Below are positions 1-9,628 of a stretch of DNA of 64,000 nucleotides, in pieces. The notes under the pieces were generated by a model. It was not told the origin of the DNA and made no database searches. It saw only the letters and a program-made list of their open reading frames with translations. Origin of the DNA: Coprococcus phoceensis (GTDB lineage: Bacteria; Bacillota; Clostridia; Lachnospirales; Lachnospiraceae); the NCBI RefSeq assembly GCF_900104635.1, contig NZ_FNWC01000007.1:558001-622000 (forward strand), in the 5' to 3' direction. Positions within the stretch are counted from its first letter, which is position 1. Each line of letters starts with the position of its first letter. The position numbers were made by a program, and so were the translations under genes.

Positions 1-1839
1 TATTATGCAAAACAAAATATTTATGGCATGGTCTGGGGTGAACAGATTATGGAAGTGAGTGGAAAGACTAATCGACTTATGAATTCTCTTTACGGTCTGA
101 AGCAGGCATGGAAGGAGAAGCTGACAGAGACGATGGGTGAAAAAAATGGCGCTGTTTTAAGTGCGATTTTATTGAGTGAGAAGAAGGAGATGGATGCAGA
201 GATCAAGGAGCTGTATCAGAAAAATGGGATAGGACATGTTTTGGCAATTTCAGGACTTCATATATCTTTTATTGGACTGAGTGTGTATCAGATTTTTCGA
301 AAAGTCGGAAGTCCTTATTTTGTTGCCGGGATCGGATCTGGTATACTGCTTTTTCTGTATGTCTTAATGATCGGTTTATCTGTGTCAGTGATACGTGCTG
401 CGATTATGCTTTTACTTCGCATTGGTGCAGATATGACAGGAAGAGTCTATGATATGGCTACTGGATTATTCTTCGCAGGGGCAGTGACTGTTCTTTGGCA
501 GCCATTATACCTTGCAGACGCCGGATTTTTACTCTCATACGGAGCGATACTTGGGATCTTAACCATTCTTCCTGCAATAGAAAAACTGTTCCCGTGCAAA
601 TATCAGATTGTGAAAGGGATGTATGCGAGCATAGGCATTAATCTAATGCTGTTTCCGGTGCTTTTGTACTTTTATTTTGAATTTCCACTATATTCACTTT
701 TATTGAATATAGCAGTGATACCGATGATGTCGTGGGTTCTGGGACTTGGACTTATCGGCAGCTTGTTTTTGCCAATCTGTCAGCCGATAGGTATGGTTTT
801 GGTAAAAGTGTGTGGAATATTTTTGGAACTGTTTGAGTGGATGAGTCGATCCGCAGGACGATTGCCGGGGGCGAGAATGGTGTTTGGACAGCCGGCGTGG
901 TGGCAGATCAGTGCTTACTATCTTTTCGTATTTGGGAGTGTTATTCTTGTGTTGAAATGTAACAAAAAAGAATTGTTTCGGTTTCTTAGAAGGAGTGTGT
1001 GGTGTGTGTTTCCAATGATTCTGTTTTGGTTTTCCATCGGTCATGGGACAGGAGGAAAGCTTTTCGTGACGGTAATTGATGTGGGACAGGGAGACGGTAT
1101 TCTGCTTCGAGGACCGAAAAATGGAACTTACCTGATTGACGGGGGAAGCAGTGATGTCAAAGAAGTAGGGAAATATCGGATAGAACCTTTTTTGAAATCA
1201 CAGGGGATTGGAACTTTAGACTATGTCCTGATCTCGCATGGAGACAGTGATCATTACAGTGGCGTTGAGGAGATGATCACAAGACAGGATGTCGGGGTAA
1301 GAATCAAAAACCTTGTGCTTCCGGCAACTTATCAACAAGATGAGGCGTTAACAAAACTCTCAGCACTTGCAAAAAAAGCTGGAATAAGGGTGTTGGTAAT
1401 TCGTCCCGGCATGAGACTCCAGGAAGGGGATCTTCAGGTGACCTGCATTCAACCAGAGGAGGAGTTCCCAGGGGAAATCGGAAATGCTTCCTCTATGGTA
1501 CTTGATATCTGTTATCAGAAGTTTGGTATGCTTTGTACAGGTGATGTTGAGGAAAAAGGGGAGGAAATTTTGCTGGAGCAGGTGGAAAAAAAGGTGTATT
1601 CGGTGCTGAAAGTGGCACATCACGGGTCAAAAAATTCGACCAAGGAAGAGCTTTTAAAGATAATCCAGCCAAATATTTCGCTAATCTCGGCTGGGAAAGG
1701 AAACCGATACGGGCATCCGCATAAAGAGACACTGGAGAGACTGAACGCTATAGACAGTGCAGTTTATAGTACAATTGAAAATGGGGCGATCACATTGAAA
1801 AGTGATGGAAATACGCTTTCGATTGTCGGATTTCATTGA
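1..1839 (+). CDS. comEC: ComEC/Rec2 family DNA-uptake channel, 5'-truncated by window edge
   Basis: ComEC/Rec2 family protein, the inner-membrane channel for single-stranded DNA import during transformation. The reading frame is open from base 1, so the true start lies upstream; 612 residues are visible. The first ~340 residues form the hydrophobic competence domain, including the family signature around AISGLHISFIG. The last ~260 residues form an extracellular metallo-beta-lactamase-like domain, with VIDVGQGDG, the metal-binding ISHGDSDHYSG and AHHGSKNST. The usual N-terminal OB-fold and first membrane segments are not visible. The gene sits just upstream of holA, a common order in Firmicutes. 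Whether this organism is naturally competent cannot be told from the window. The family call is firm. Confidence 0.93.
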   Translation, partial: YYAKQNIYGMVWGEQIMEVSGKTNRLMNSLYGLKQAWKEKLTETMGEKNGAVLSAILLSEKKEMDAEIKELYQKNGIGHVLAISGLHISFIGLSVYQIFRKVGSPYFVAGIGSGILLFLYVLMIGLSVSVIRAAIMLLLRIGADMTGRVYDMATGLFFAGAVTVLWQPLYLADAGFLLSYGAILGILTILPAIEKLFPCKYQIVKGMYASIGINLMLFPVLLYFYFEFPLYSLLLNIAVIPMMSWVLGLGLIGSLFLPICQPIGMVLVKVCGIFLELFEWMSRSAGRLPGARMVFGQPAWWQISAYYLFVFGSVILVLKCNKKELFRFLRRSVWCVFPMILFWFSIGHGTGGKLFVTVIDVGQGDGILLRGPKNGTYLIDGGSSDVKEVGKYRIEPFLKSQGIGTLDYVLISHGDSDHYSGVEEMITRQDVGVRIKNLVLPATYQQDEALTKLSALAKKAGIRVLVIRPGMRLQEGDLQVTCIQPEEEFPGEIGNASSMVLDICYQKFGMLCTGDVEEKGEEILLEQVEKKVYSVLKVAHHGSKNSTKEELLKIIQPNISLISAGKGNRYGHPHKETLERLNAIDSAVYSTIENGAITLKSDGNTLSIVGFH

Positions 1840-1897
1840 CATTTCAGAAGCTTGCATTTAGACTAAGAGAAGATAAAGTAGATGGAGTGTAGTGAAT

Positions 1898-2878
1898 ATG
1901 AAAAGTCTGAATGAAGATTTGAAAACCGGACAATTGAAACAGATATATCTTTTGTATGGCGAAGAGGCATATTTAAAAAAACAGTATAAAGACAAGCTGC
2001 ACTATGCGATTGTTCCACCGGATGATACGATGAATTACGCATACTATGAAGGAAAAGGAATTAACGCGAAAGAAGTCATTGATCTTGCTGAGACGCTGCC
2101 GTTTTTTGCAGAGCGCAGATTGATTATTTTGGCAAACAGCGGATTTTTTAAGAATGCGTCTCCGGAACTTTCGGATTATATCAAGGAACTTCCGGAGACC
2201 ACTTCTATGATTTTTGTCGAGAGTGAGATCGATAAGCGAGGGAAGCTTTATAAGGCGGTAAAAGATAAAGGAAGGGTCGTGGAGCTCGGACGGCAGGATG
2301 AGTCGACACTTCTTCGGTGGATTGCGGGGAGTGTGAGGCGCGAGAATAAGCAGGTCACGGAGCAGGTAATTCGGTTCTTTTTGACAAAGGTTGGAACTGA
2401 TATGGAGAATATCCAAAGGGAACTGGAAAAATTATTCTGCTATACATTGGACAAGTCGGAGATTACCGCACAGGATGTGGAAGAGATCTGTACGACACAG
2501 ATTACAAATCAGATCTTTGATATGGTCAATGCAGTTGCAGAAAAGCAGCAGAGAAAGGCACTTGATTATTATTATGATCTAGTGGCGCTGAAAGAGCCGC
2601 CGATGCGAATTTTGTTCTTGTTGACCAGACAGTTTCGACTGCTTTTGGAAGTTAAGGACATGGACAAAAGAGGATATCCACGAAAAGAGATTGCATCAAA
2701 AGTGGGATTGCATCCATTTGTAGTGGGAAAATATCAGGAGCAGGCAAGGGCATTTTCAAGCAAGGCACTTCGTGAAATTATTGAAGACAGCGTGGATATG
2801 GAAGAGGCTGTCAAGACGGGGCGGCTGAGTGATATGCTTGGGGTAGAGCTGTTTATAATGAAGTATTCCGCAAAATAA
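1898..2878 (+). CDS. holA: DNA polymerase III subunit delta
   Basis: Delta subunit of the DNA polymerase III clamp loader, which opens the beta sliding clamp during replication. The protein is 326 residues, close to the family norm. Its N-terminal stretch (IYLLYGEEAYLKKQYKDKL) is typical of HolA, which has an AAA+-like fold without a working Walker A. The C-terminal half is helical, with PMRILFLLTRQFRLLLEVK near residue 230. I start it at ATG 1898 because GGAG at 1884-1887 is 10 nt upstream; an in-frame GTG at 1892 lies too close to that site. It follows comEC and precedes lepA on the same strand. The call is confident. Confidence 0.93.
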   Translation: MKSLNEDLKTGQLKQIYLLYGEEAYLKKQYKDKLHYAIVPPDDTMNYAYYEGKGINAKEVIDLAETLPFFAERRLIILANSGFFKNASPELSDYIKELPETTSMIFVESEIDKRGKLYKAVKDKGRVVELGRQDESTLLRWIAGSVRRENKQVTEQVIRFFLTKVGTDMENIQRELEKLFCYTLDKSEITAQDVEEICTTQITNQIFDMVNAVAEKQQRKALDYYYDLVALKEPPMRILFLLTRQFRLLLEVKDMDKRGYPRKEIASKVGLHPFVVGKYQEQARAFSSKALREIIEDSVDMEEAVKTGRLSDMLGVELFIMKYSAK

Positions 2879-2955
2879 TGTTTTTATAGTGGAATCCCGT
2901 TTGAAATTACGTTATAATAAAAAATTGTGAGAAAGTAATAGTTGGAGGAATAACA

Positions 2956-4770
2956 GTGGCAGGAATAGATCAGAGTAAAATACGAAATTTTTGTATTATT
3001 GCGCATATTGACCATGGAAAGTCAACATTGGCAGACCGGATCATTGAGAAGACCGGATTATTGACAAGCCGTGAGATGCAGTCTCAGGTGCTTGATAACA
3101 TGGAATTGGAACGCGAGCGTGGAATTACGATCAAAGCGCAGACGGTTCGTATTGTATATAAGGCAAAAGATGGTGAAGAATATATATTTAATTTAATTGA
3201 TACTCCGGGGCATGTGGATTTCAATTATGAAGTTTCCCGAAGCCTTGCGGCGTGTGACGGGGCGATTCTTGTCGTGGATGCGGCACAGGGAGTAGAGGCG
3301 CAGACATTGGCAAATGTATATCTGGCATTGGATCATGATTTGGATGTTGTGCCGGTGATTAATAAGATCGACCTTCCAAGTGCGGATCCGGAACGGGTGA
3401 TAGAAGAGATTGAGGATGTCATCGGAATCGAGGCGGAAGATGCACCGCGTATTTCTGCAAAAACAGGACTGAATATCGAAGATGTACTAGAGCAGATCGT
3501 GGCAAAGATTCCGGCGCCGACAGGAGATCCGAAAGCTCCGCTTCAGGCGTTGATTTTTGATTCTCTGTATGATTCCTATAAGGGAGTGATTGTGTTTTGC
3601 CGTATCAAAGAAGGAACGGTGAAAAAAGGGACATCGATTCAGATGATGGCGACAGGAGCGAAGGCAGAAGTCGTGGAAGTTGGATATTTTGGGGCGGGGC
3701 AGTTCATTCCTTGCGAGGAATTAAGTGCGGGAATGGTTGGATATATTACCGCCAGTTTGAAAAATGTGAAAGATACTCGTGTTGGTGATACCGTGACAGA
3801 TGCGAACAGACCTTGCAAAGAACCACTTCCGGGATATAAAAAGGTGCAGCCGATGGTATACTGCGGACTCTATCCGGCAGATGGGGCGAAATATCAGGAT
3901 TTGAGAGATGCGCTGGAAAAACTGCAGCTCAATGACGCCGCACTTCAGTTTGAGCCGGAGACATCGATTGCACTTGGATTTGGTTTCCGATGTGGTTTTT
4001 TAGGATTGTTGCATTTGGAAATTATTCAGGAGCGTTTGGAGAGAGAGTACAATCTGGATCTTGTGACAACCGCTCCGGGCGTTATTTACAAAGTTTATAA
4101 GACAAATGGAGAAGTGATTGAACTGACAAATCCGTCGAATCTTCCGGATCCGGCTGAAATCGATTATATGGAAGAGCCGGTTGTGAAAGCTGAGATTATG
4201 GTTACGTCTGAATTTATCGGAGCGATCATGGATCTTTGCCAGGAACGTCGAGGGATTTATCAGGGAATGGAGTATATCGAAGAGACAAGAGCAGTGCTTC
4301 GCTATATTCTTCCTTTGAATGAGATTATTTATGATTTCTTCGATGCGTTAAAATCGCGTTCTAGAGGATATGCGTCATTTGACTATGAGATGGCAGGATA
4401 TGAACGGTCAGAACTTGTGAAATTGGATATTCTTATTAATAAAGAAGAAGTCGATGCATTATCTTTTATTGTCCATAGTGGGACTGCATACGAACGTGGA
4501 CGTAAGATGTGTGAAAAATTAAAAGAAGAGATTCCAAGACAGCTGTTTGAGATTCCGATTCAGGCGGCAATCGGAAGCAAAGTCATCGCGCGGGAGACAG
4601 TGAAGGCGATGCGAAAAGACGTGCTGGCAAAATGCTACGGTGGTGATATTTCCCGTAAGAGAAAGCTTTTGGAAAAGCAAAAAGAAGGGAAGAAGAGAAT
4701 GCGTCAGGTTGGAAACGTAGAGATTCCGCAGAAAGCATTCATGAGCGTGTTGAAACTAGATGATAAATAG
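2956..4770 (+). CDS. lepA: Elongation factor 4 (LepA), ribosomal back-translocation GTPase
   Basis: Translational GTPase EF4, which acts on paused or mis-translocated ribosomes. At 604 residues it has full family length. G-domain motifs are intact: AHIDHGKST (P-loop) near residue 18, the RGITI switch, DTPGHVDF and NKIDLP. EF-G-like domains follow, and the LepA-specific C-terminal domain ends in the basic stretch [17 protein letters not shown]. Translation starts at GTG 2956 behind GGAGG at 2943-2947. A large palindrome follows directly after the stop codon and separates it from hemW. LepA next to HemW is a common gene order in Firmicutes. Nothing in the sequence looks altered. Confidence 0.97.
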   Translation: MAGIDQSKIRNFCIIAHIDHGKSTLADRIIEKTGLLTSREMQSQVLDNMELERERGITIKAQTVRIVYKAKDGEEYIFNLIDTPGHVDFNYEVSRSLAACDGAILVVDAAQGVEAQTLANVYLALDHDLDVVPVINKIDLPSADPERVIEEIEDVIGIEAEDAPRISAKTGLNIEDVLEQIVAKIPAPTGDPKAPLQALIFDSLYDSYKGVIVFCRIKEGTVKKGTSIQMMATGAKAEVVEVGYFGAGQFIPCEELSAGMVGYITASLKNVKDTRVGDTVTDANRPCKEPLPGYKKVQPMVYCGLYPADGAKYQDLRDALEKLQLNDAALQFEPETSIALGFGFRCGFLGLLHLEIIQERLEREYNLDLVTTAPGVIYKVYKTNGEVIELTNPSNLPDPAEIDYMEEPVVKAEIMVTSEFIGAIMDLCQERRGIYQGMEYIEETRAVLRYILPLNEIIYDFFDALKSRSRGYASFDYEMAGYERSELVKLDILINKEEVDALSFIVHSGTAYERGRKMCEKLKEEIPRQLFEIPIQAAIGSKVIARETVKAMRKDVLAKCYGGDISRKRKLLEKQKEGKKRMRQVGNVEIPQKAFMSVLKLDDK

Positions 4771-4771
4771 T

Positions 4772-4814
4772 AATTGGGGACGTAGTAAAATTGAATTTTA
4801 CTACGTCCCCAATT
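4772..4814. repeat. REP-like perfect palindrome (21-bp arms, 1-nt centre)
   Basis: Immediately after the lepA stop codon lies a perfect inverted repeat. The left arm is 4772-4792, the centre is G4793, and the right arm is 4794-4814. It begins AATTGGGGACGTAGT and ends with the complement. There is no T-tract on either side, so it is not a standard terminator, though the RNA could form a very stable stem. It is followed by GACCCTGTCCCTTTTT at 4821-4836. The decamer CCCTGTCCCT at 4823-4832 recurs inside hemW at 4993-5002. The GGGGAC/GTCCCC composition recalls REP sequences mobilised by Y1 (RAYT) transposases, but no such transposase is present in this window. Confidence 0.7.
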
Positions 4815-4847
4815 AAATGTGACCCTGTCCCTTTTTGGAGGTGGATA

Positions 4848-5999
4848 ATGAAAAACGAACTGGAATTATATCTTCATATTCCGTTTTGTGTAAGGAAATG
4901 TGCCTACTGTGATTTCCTTTCAAGCCCGGAAAATGGGGAAACAATAGAAAATTATGTGGAGGCACTGATAAGAGAGATCAAAGCTTACCAAGCCCTGTCC
5001 CTAAATGACATAGTAGTGACTATTTTTTTGGGCGGAGGTACGCCGTCTGTTTTAGAAGGAAATCAAATGGAGCGAATTTTTGAGGCGTTACATGAGGTGT
5101 TTGAGATTGCAGAAGATGCAGAGATTACAGTGGAGGCAAATCCTGGAACCGTGACACAAGAGAAGCTGTCTGCCTATCGAAAACTTGGTATCAATCGTAT
5201 CAGTTTTGGTTTACAGTCGGCAGACAATGGAGAATTGAAGCTACTTGGAAGAATCCATACATATGAGCAATTTTTGGAAAGCTATGAGATGGCAAGAACG
5301 GCAGGATTCACGAATATCAACATAGATTTGATTTCGGCAATTCCAAAGCAGACAGTAAGAAGCTGGGAAGAGACACTAAAGCGAATTATACGCCTCAAGC
5401 CGGAACATATTTCGGCATATAGTTTGATTATTGAAGAGGGCACGTCATTCGCAAAACTGTATGGAGAAGGCAGCCCACTGGAGCGAGATCTTCCAAGTGA
5501 GGAGGAAGAGCGTCTCATGTATGAAAAGACCGAAGAAATATTAGGCGAAAATGGATATCATCGTTATGAGATTTCCAATTATGCAAAAGAGGGAATGGAA
5601 TGTCGGCATAATTTAGGATACTGGGAACGGAAAAATTATCTAGGACTCGGACTTGGAGCGTCGTCTTTATTAGATAACAGACGTTATAGTAATACTGAGA
5701 ATCTAAGAGAATATACAGAGTGTGCAGGACAGCCAGAGAAGATCAGAAAAAACACAGAGCATCTGACGGAGGAAGAGCAGATGGAAGAATTTATTTTTTT
5801 AGGACTTCGGAAGATGAATGGCATTTCAGAACAGGCTTTTTGGAATTGTTTCCAAAAAACAATTTGGGACTGCTACGGAGAAAATATCAGGAAAGTCATG
5901 GAAAAAGGTTTGTTAAAGCAACGGGAAGGCTGTTTAAGTCTGACAAAAAAAGGAATCGATGTGAGTAACTATGTATTTGCAGAAATACTATATCAATAA
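4848..5999 (+). CDS. hemW: Radical SAM heme chaperone / coproporphyrinogen-III-oxidase-like protein HemW
   Basis: HemW-type radical SAM protein, often annotated as oxygen-independent coproporphyrinogen III oxidase, but in characterised members a heme chaperone. Length is 383 residues. The N-terminus YLHIPFC is followed by the cluster motif C-x3-C-x2-C in FCVRKCAYCDF near residue 15. FLGGGTPS, FGLQSADNGELKLLGR and the C-terminal HemW extension follow. The extra Cys before the C-x3-C motif that marks true HemN oxidases is absent. I start at ATG 4848 because GGAGG lies just upstream; an in-frame TTG at 4791 sits inside the palindrome. Residues around 49-58 (AYQALSLNDI) are encoded by DNA resembling the adjacent repeat. 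Confidence 0.9.
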   Translation: MKNELELYLHIPFCVRKCAYCDFLSSPENGETIENYVEALIREIKAYQALSLNDIVVTIFLGGGTPSVLEGNQMERIFEALHEVFEIAEDAEITVEANPGTVTQEKLSAYRKLGINRISFGLQSADNGELKLLGRIHTYEQFLESYEMARTAGFTNINIDLISAIPKQTVRSWEETLKRIIRLKPEHISAYSLIIEEGTSFAKLYGEGSPLERDLPSEEEERLMYEKTEEILGENGYHRYEISNYAKEGMECRHNLGYWERKNYLGLGLGASSLLDNRRYSNTENLREYTECAGQPEKIRKNTEHLTEEEQMEEFIFLGLRKMNGISEQAFWNCFQKTIWDCYGENIRKVMEKGLLKQREGCLSLTKKGIDVSNYVFAEILYQ

Positions 6000-6031
6000 A
6001 AATGCTGATTACATGAGGGAGGAAGCAAAAA

Positions 6032-7048
6032 ATGACATACGAAGAATTATTAGAAAACGCAAGACCAGAGATGGGAAAATATTGTAAGGCATGTCCGGTA
6101 TGTAACGGGAAGGCGTGTGGGAACCAGATGCCGGGACCGGGAGCAAAAGGTGTGGGAGATACGGCAATTCGCAATTATGAAAAATGGAAGGATATCCGTA
6201 TTAATATGGATACACTCTGCGCAAATAAGAAGGTAGATACAAGTCTCAATATTTTTGGAAAATCATTCAGATATCCGTTTTTTGCGGGGCCGGTCGGAGC
6301 GGTAAATCTACACTATGGAGAAAAATATAATGATGCATCTTACAATGAGGTGCTGGTTTCGGCTTGTGCTAAGGCGGGGATTGCTGCTATGACAGGTGAT
6401 GGAGTCAATGCAGATGTGATGAAATGTGCGACAGAGGCAATCAAAAAATCAGCAGGCATTGGAATTCCGACTGTAAAACCTTGGAATTTGGAAACGGTTA
6501 AAGAAAAAATGAGATTAGTAGAAGATTCCGGGGCATTTGCTGTTGCAATGGACGTGGATGCGGCGGGACTTCCATTTTTGAAAAATATGACTCCGCCGGC
6601 AGGAAGAAAATCCGTGGAAGAGTTACATAAAATTGCGGCATCAACCCGCGCCCCGTTTATTGTGAAAGGGATCATGACTGTGAGGGGAGCACTGAAAGCA
6701 GAGGCAGCAGGAGCAGATGCGATTGTCGTGTCGAATCATGGAGGGCGTGTGCTGGATCAATGTCCGGCTACCGCAGAAGTTCTGGAAGAGATTGCAAAAG
6801 CAGTAAAGGGGAAAATGAAGATTTTTGTGGATGGAGGAATCCGCTCCGGTGTGGATGTGTTTAAAGCATTGGCACTTGGTGCAGACGGTGTGATTATCTG
6901 TCGTCCATTTGTAACGGCTGCGTACGGAGGAGGCACAGACGGAGTGCAATTATATATAGAAAGAATCGGTTCAGAGCTTGCGGATACGATGGCAATGTGT
7001 GGAGCAAATAGTCTAAAAGAAATTACAAAGGATATGATATGGCGATGA
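6032..7048 (+). CDS. FMN-dependent alpha-hydroxy-acid dehydrogenase/oxidase with Cys-rich N-terminus
   Basis: Member of the FMN-dependent alpha-hydroxy-acid oxidase family (lactate oxidase, glycolate oxidase, LldD), a TIM barrel oxidising L-2-hydroxy acids to 2-oxo acids. Length is 338 residues. The catalytic segment SNHGGRVLD near residue 234 supplies the active-site His and Arg, and VDGGIRSG near 270 binds FMN phosphate. The start of the protein is unusual: cysteines at about 18, 21, 24 and 29 (C-x2-C-x2-C-x4-C, in KYCKACPVCNGKACGN) look like an Fe-S or metal site. The RBS GGGAGGA is about 9 nt before ATG 6032. It overlaps the MATE gene downstream by 10 nt, so the two are probably co-translated. 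The substrate is unknown. Confidence 0.83.
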   Translation: MTYEELLENARPEMGKYCKACPVCNGKACGNQMPGPGAKGVGDTAIRNYEKWKDIRINMDTLCANKKVDTSLNIFGKSFRYPFFAGPVGAVNLHYGEKYNDASYNEVLVSACAKAGIAAMTGDGVNADVMKCATEAIKKSAGIGIPTVKPWNLETVKEKMRLVEDSGAFAVAMDVDAAGLPFLKNMTPPAGRKSVEELHKIAASTRAPFIVKGIMTVRGALKAEAAGADAIVVSNHGGRVLDQCPATAEVLEEIAKAVKGKMKIFVDGGIRSGVDVFKALALGADGVIICRPFVTAAYGGGTDGVQLYIERIGSELADTMAMCGANSLKEITKDMIWR

Positions 7049-8385
7049 AAAAGACAACATTAATGACGGAGGGAAATATTTGGAAACAGATTCTGTTCTT
7101 TTCCATTCCTCTGATTTTGGGAAATCTGCTTCAGCAGCTTTACAATACAGCAGATTCCATTATTGTAGGAAATTTTGTGGGAAGTGAGGCGTTGGCTGCA
7201 GTCGGTTCCAGTGGATCGCTGATCAATCTTTTGATATCGTTCTGCATGGGAGCGTCTGCGGGTGCCGGAGTAGTCATTGCCCAGTATTATGGTGCGAACG
7301 ACAAAAAGAGAGTGCAGGATGCAGTGCATACAACATTGGCGATTGCAGTGGTGACAGGAGCAATCCTGTCTATTGTAGGAATAGTGGCAAGTCCGCTGCT
7401 CTTGCAGTGGATGGGAACTCCGAAGGAGGTTATGCCGAATTCGGTTCTGTATCTGCGGATTTTCTTCGGAGGACTTGTGTTCAATGTGATTTACAATATG
7501 GCAGCTGGAATTTTAAATGCGGTCGGCAATTCCAAACGTTCCTTGGTTTATTTGGCAATCGCATCTGTTTCTAATATCGTATTGGATCTTGTGTTTGTCA
7601 TGGGATTGCATATGGGTGTGGCAGGTGTTGCGATTGCAACAGATATCAGTCAGGTGTTGTCAAGCATTTTCATCCTACGTTTTTTGACGCGTGTAGATGA
7701 ACCATATCGTGCGGAACTGAAAAAGATAAGATGGGATGTCCCGATGGCAAACCGTATCATCAAAATCGGTTTGCCGACTGGAATTCAGAACATGGTCATT
7801 TCGTTCTCAAATGTGCTGATTCAGTCTAGCGTGAATGGATTTGGAGCGAAAGCGATGGCTGGATTTGCGGCTTATATAAAAGTAGACGGATTTAATATTC
7901 TTCCGGTGATGAGCTTTAGTATGGCTGCAACTACATTTACCGGACAAAATATCGGTGCTGGCAAGATTGACCGTGTAAAGAAAGGAATGTGGGTGACTCT
8001 TTGCATGGGGATTGTTTATACAATCGTGACGGGAGTGCTGCTGCTTAGTTTCTCACATCAGATTATTGGCATATTTACAAAAGATGCGGATGTAATTTAT
8101 TTTGGGACATTGGCGATGTGGTATTTCTGTCCGTTCTATTCACTGCTGAGCATCATGCATGAGATGGCGGGAACCATTCGTGGAACCGGGAAAACAATTC
8201 CGCCGATGGCAATCATTTTATTCTCGCTCTGCATTTACAGGGTGTTGTGGGTACAGTTTGTGGTTCCGCACTTTGACAGTATCCGTGGAGTTTACATAGC
8301 ATATCCAATTTCCTGGGCAATTGGGGCGGCTTTGATGGTGCTGTATGCGTGGAAAGGGAAATGGATTCCGGGAAAAGAAGGATAG
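7039..8385 (+). CDS. MATE family multidrug/metabolite efflux transporter
   Basis: Twelve-helix inner-membrane antiporter of the MATE family (NorM/DinF type), usually driven by Na+ or H+. At 448 residues it has typical length. It begins with the family-typical segment WKQILFFSIPLILGNLLQQLYN and contains NTADSIIVGNFVG and, in the second half, FTGQNIGAGKIDRVKKG. It starts at ATG 7039 inside the end of the preceding dehydrogenase gene, behind AAAGGA at 7027-7032; ATG 7045 is an alternative. The coupling suggests export of a compound linked to the hydroxy-acid dehydrogenase, but that is inference. The actual substrate cannot be read from sequence. Confidence 0.9.
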   Translation: MAMKKTTLMTEGNIWKQILFFSIPLILGNLLQQLYNTADSIIVGNFVGSEALAAVGSSGSLINLLISFCMGASAGAGVVIAQYYGANDKKRVQDAVHTTLAIAVVTGAILSIVGIVASPLLLQWMGTPKEVMPNSVLYLRIFFGGLVFNVIYNMAAGILNAVGNSKRSLVYLAIASVSNIVLDLVFVMGLHMGVAGVAIATDISQVLSSIFILRFLTRVDEPYRAELKKIRWDVPMANRIIKIGLPTGIQNMVISFSNVLIQSSVNGFGAKAMAGFAAYIKVDGFNILPVMSFSMAATTFTGQNIGAGKIDRVKKGMWVTLCMGIVYTIVTGVLLLSFSHQIIGIFTKDADVIYFGTLAMWYFCPFYSLLSIMHEMAGTIRGTGKTIPPMAIILFSLCIYRVLWVQFVVPHFDSIRGVYIAYPISWAIGAALMVLYAWKGKWIPGKEG

Positions 8386-8469
8386 ATGTGAGTGTGGCGA
8401 TATCATAGAGGTGAAACAGTTCAGCCATACACAAAGTCTGCAAAAAATGTAAAAAAAATATAAACTAGG

Positions 8470-8499
8470 TTGACAAACGAAAACCGGAGTGTTATCTTA
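8470..8499 (+). promoter_or_regulatory. Sigma-A-type promoter of the hrcA-dnaK operon
   Basis: TTGACA at 8470-8475 is a perfect -35. A -10-like TTATCT/TATCTT at 8493-8499 follows with 17-18 nt spacing. The CIRCE operator begins 15 nt further on, where HrcA binding would block transcription. Confidence 0.7.
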
Positions 8500-8513
8500 A
8501 TAATCGTAAGGTG

Positions 8514-8540
8514 TTAGCACTCGAAAGAATAGAGTGCTAA
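8514..8540 (+). promoter_or_regulatory. CIRCE operator (HrcA-binding site)
   Basis: The exact CIRCE inverted repeat TTAGCACTC - 9 nt - GAGTGCTAA spans 8514-8540, just downstream of the promoter and 27 nt before hrcA. In Firmicutes, HrcA binds this element and represses the class I heat-shock operon until titration of GroE at high temperature releases it. The gene directly downstream is hrcA itself, so the operon is autoregulated. Confidence 0.97.
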
Positions 8541-8567
8541 TAGAAAAAACCGAGAAGGAGGGTGGAC

Positions 8568-9611
8568 ATGAAATCGAATCATGAATTAGATGATCGTAAG
8601 ATGAAGATTTTGCAGACGATCATCAAGACATATTTGGAGACAGGTGATCCGGTTGGTTCCAGAACAATTTCCAAATACACAGATTTGAATTTAAGCTCAG
8701 CGACTATTCGCAATGAGATGGCGGATTTGGAAGATTTGGGATACATCATGCAGCCTCACACATCGGCAGGTCGTATTCCATCAGACAAAGGATATCGGTT
8801 GTATGTAGATATGCTGATGGAAGAAAAAGAGCAGGAAGTTACAGAGATGAAAGAACAGATGCTTGTGAAAGCAGACAAGATGGATCAGCTTTTAAAGCAG
8901 GCGGCAAAAGTTTTGGCAGCCAACACGAATTACGCGACGATGATTTCCGCTCCGACATATAATAGAAACAAATTAAAATTCATTCAATTATCTCAGGTTG
9001 ATGAGAATCAGATTATTGCAGTCATTGTCATGGAGGGAAACATCATTAAGAATAAGATTGTGACTGTTTCAGAAACACTGAGCAATGAGACCTTACTAAA
9101 GCTTAACATGCTTCTGAATACGAACCTCAATGGAATGGCAATCGAGGAGATCAACTTAGGGATGATCGCAAGATTAAAAGAGCAGGCAGGGATTCACAGT
9201 GAAGTGATCAGCGATGTTCTTGATGCGGTGGCAAATACCATTCAGCTTGACAACGATTTGGAAATCTATACAAGCGGTGCAACGAATATTTTTAAATATC
9301 CGGAACTGAGCGACAATCAAAGCGCACAGGAGATTATCAGTGCCTTCGAGGAAAAGCAACAGCTCGCAGAGCTTGTGACACAGACACTTTCCAGTCAGGA
9401 GAACAAAGGAATTCAAGTCTATATCGGCAATGAAACACCGGTACAGACAATGAAGGACTGCAGTGTCGTGACAGCGACCTATGAATTGGGAGAGGGAATG
9501 CAGGGAACGATAGGAATTATCGGACCAAAGAGAATGGATTATGAAAATGTAATGACAACGCTGAAGACTCTGATGGTAGAGTTGGATGCAATATTCCATA
9601 AAGAACATTAG
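8568..9611 (+). CDS. hrcA: Heat-inducible transcription repressor HrcA
   Basis: Repressor of class I heat-shock genes, 347 residues, the usual length. The N-terminal winged helix carries the family hallmark DPVGSRTISKYTDLNLSSAT followed by IRNEMADLEDLGY, and HTSAGRIPSDKGYR lies near residue 65. The GAF-like dimerisation domain follows. ATG 8568 is preferred because AAGGAGG at 8555-8561 is 6 nt upstream; GTG 8562 would abut the Shine-Dalgarno. It is the first gene of hrcA-grpE-dnaK-dnaJ, behind its own CIRCE target. No groESL is in the window, although HrcA would normally also control it. Confidence 0.97.
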   Translation: MKSNHELDDRKMKILQTIIKTYLETGDPVGSRTISKYTDLNLSSATIRNEMADLEDLGYIMQPHTSAGRIPSDKGYRLYVDMLMEEKEQEVTEMKEQMLVKADKMDQLLKQAAKVLAANTNYATMISAPTYNRNKLKFIQLSQVDENQIIAVIVMEGNIIKNKIVTVSETLSNETLLKLNMLLNTNLNGMAIEEINLGMIARLKEQAGIHSEVISDVLDAVANTIQLDNDLEIYTSGATNIFKYPELSDNQSAQEIISAFEEKQQLAELVTQTLSSQENKGIQVYIGNETPVQTMKDCSVVTATYELGEGMQGTIGIIGPKRMDYENVMTTLKTLMVELDAIFHKEH

Positions 9612-9628
9612 AAAGGTGGAACGATCCA

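Noticed and set aside
2901..2918. TTGAAA and TATAAT before lepA as a promoter
   Set aside because: They are only 6 nt apart, and no usable -35 lies 16-18 nt before the TATAAT.
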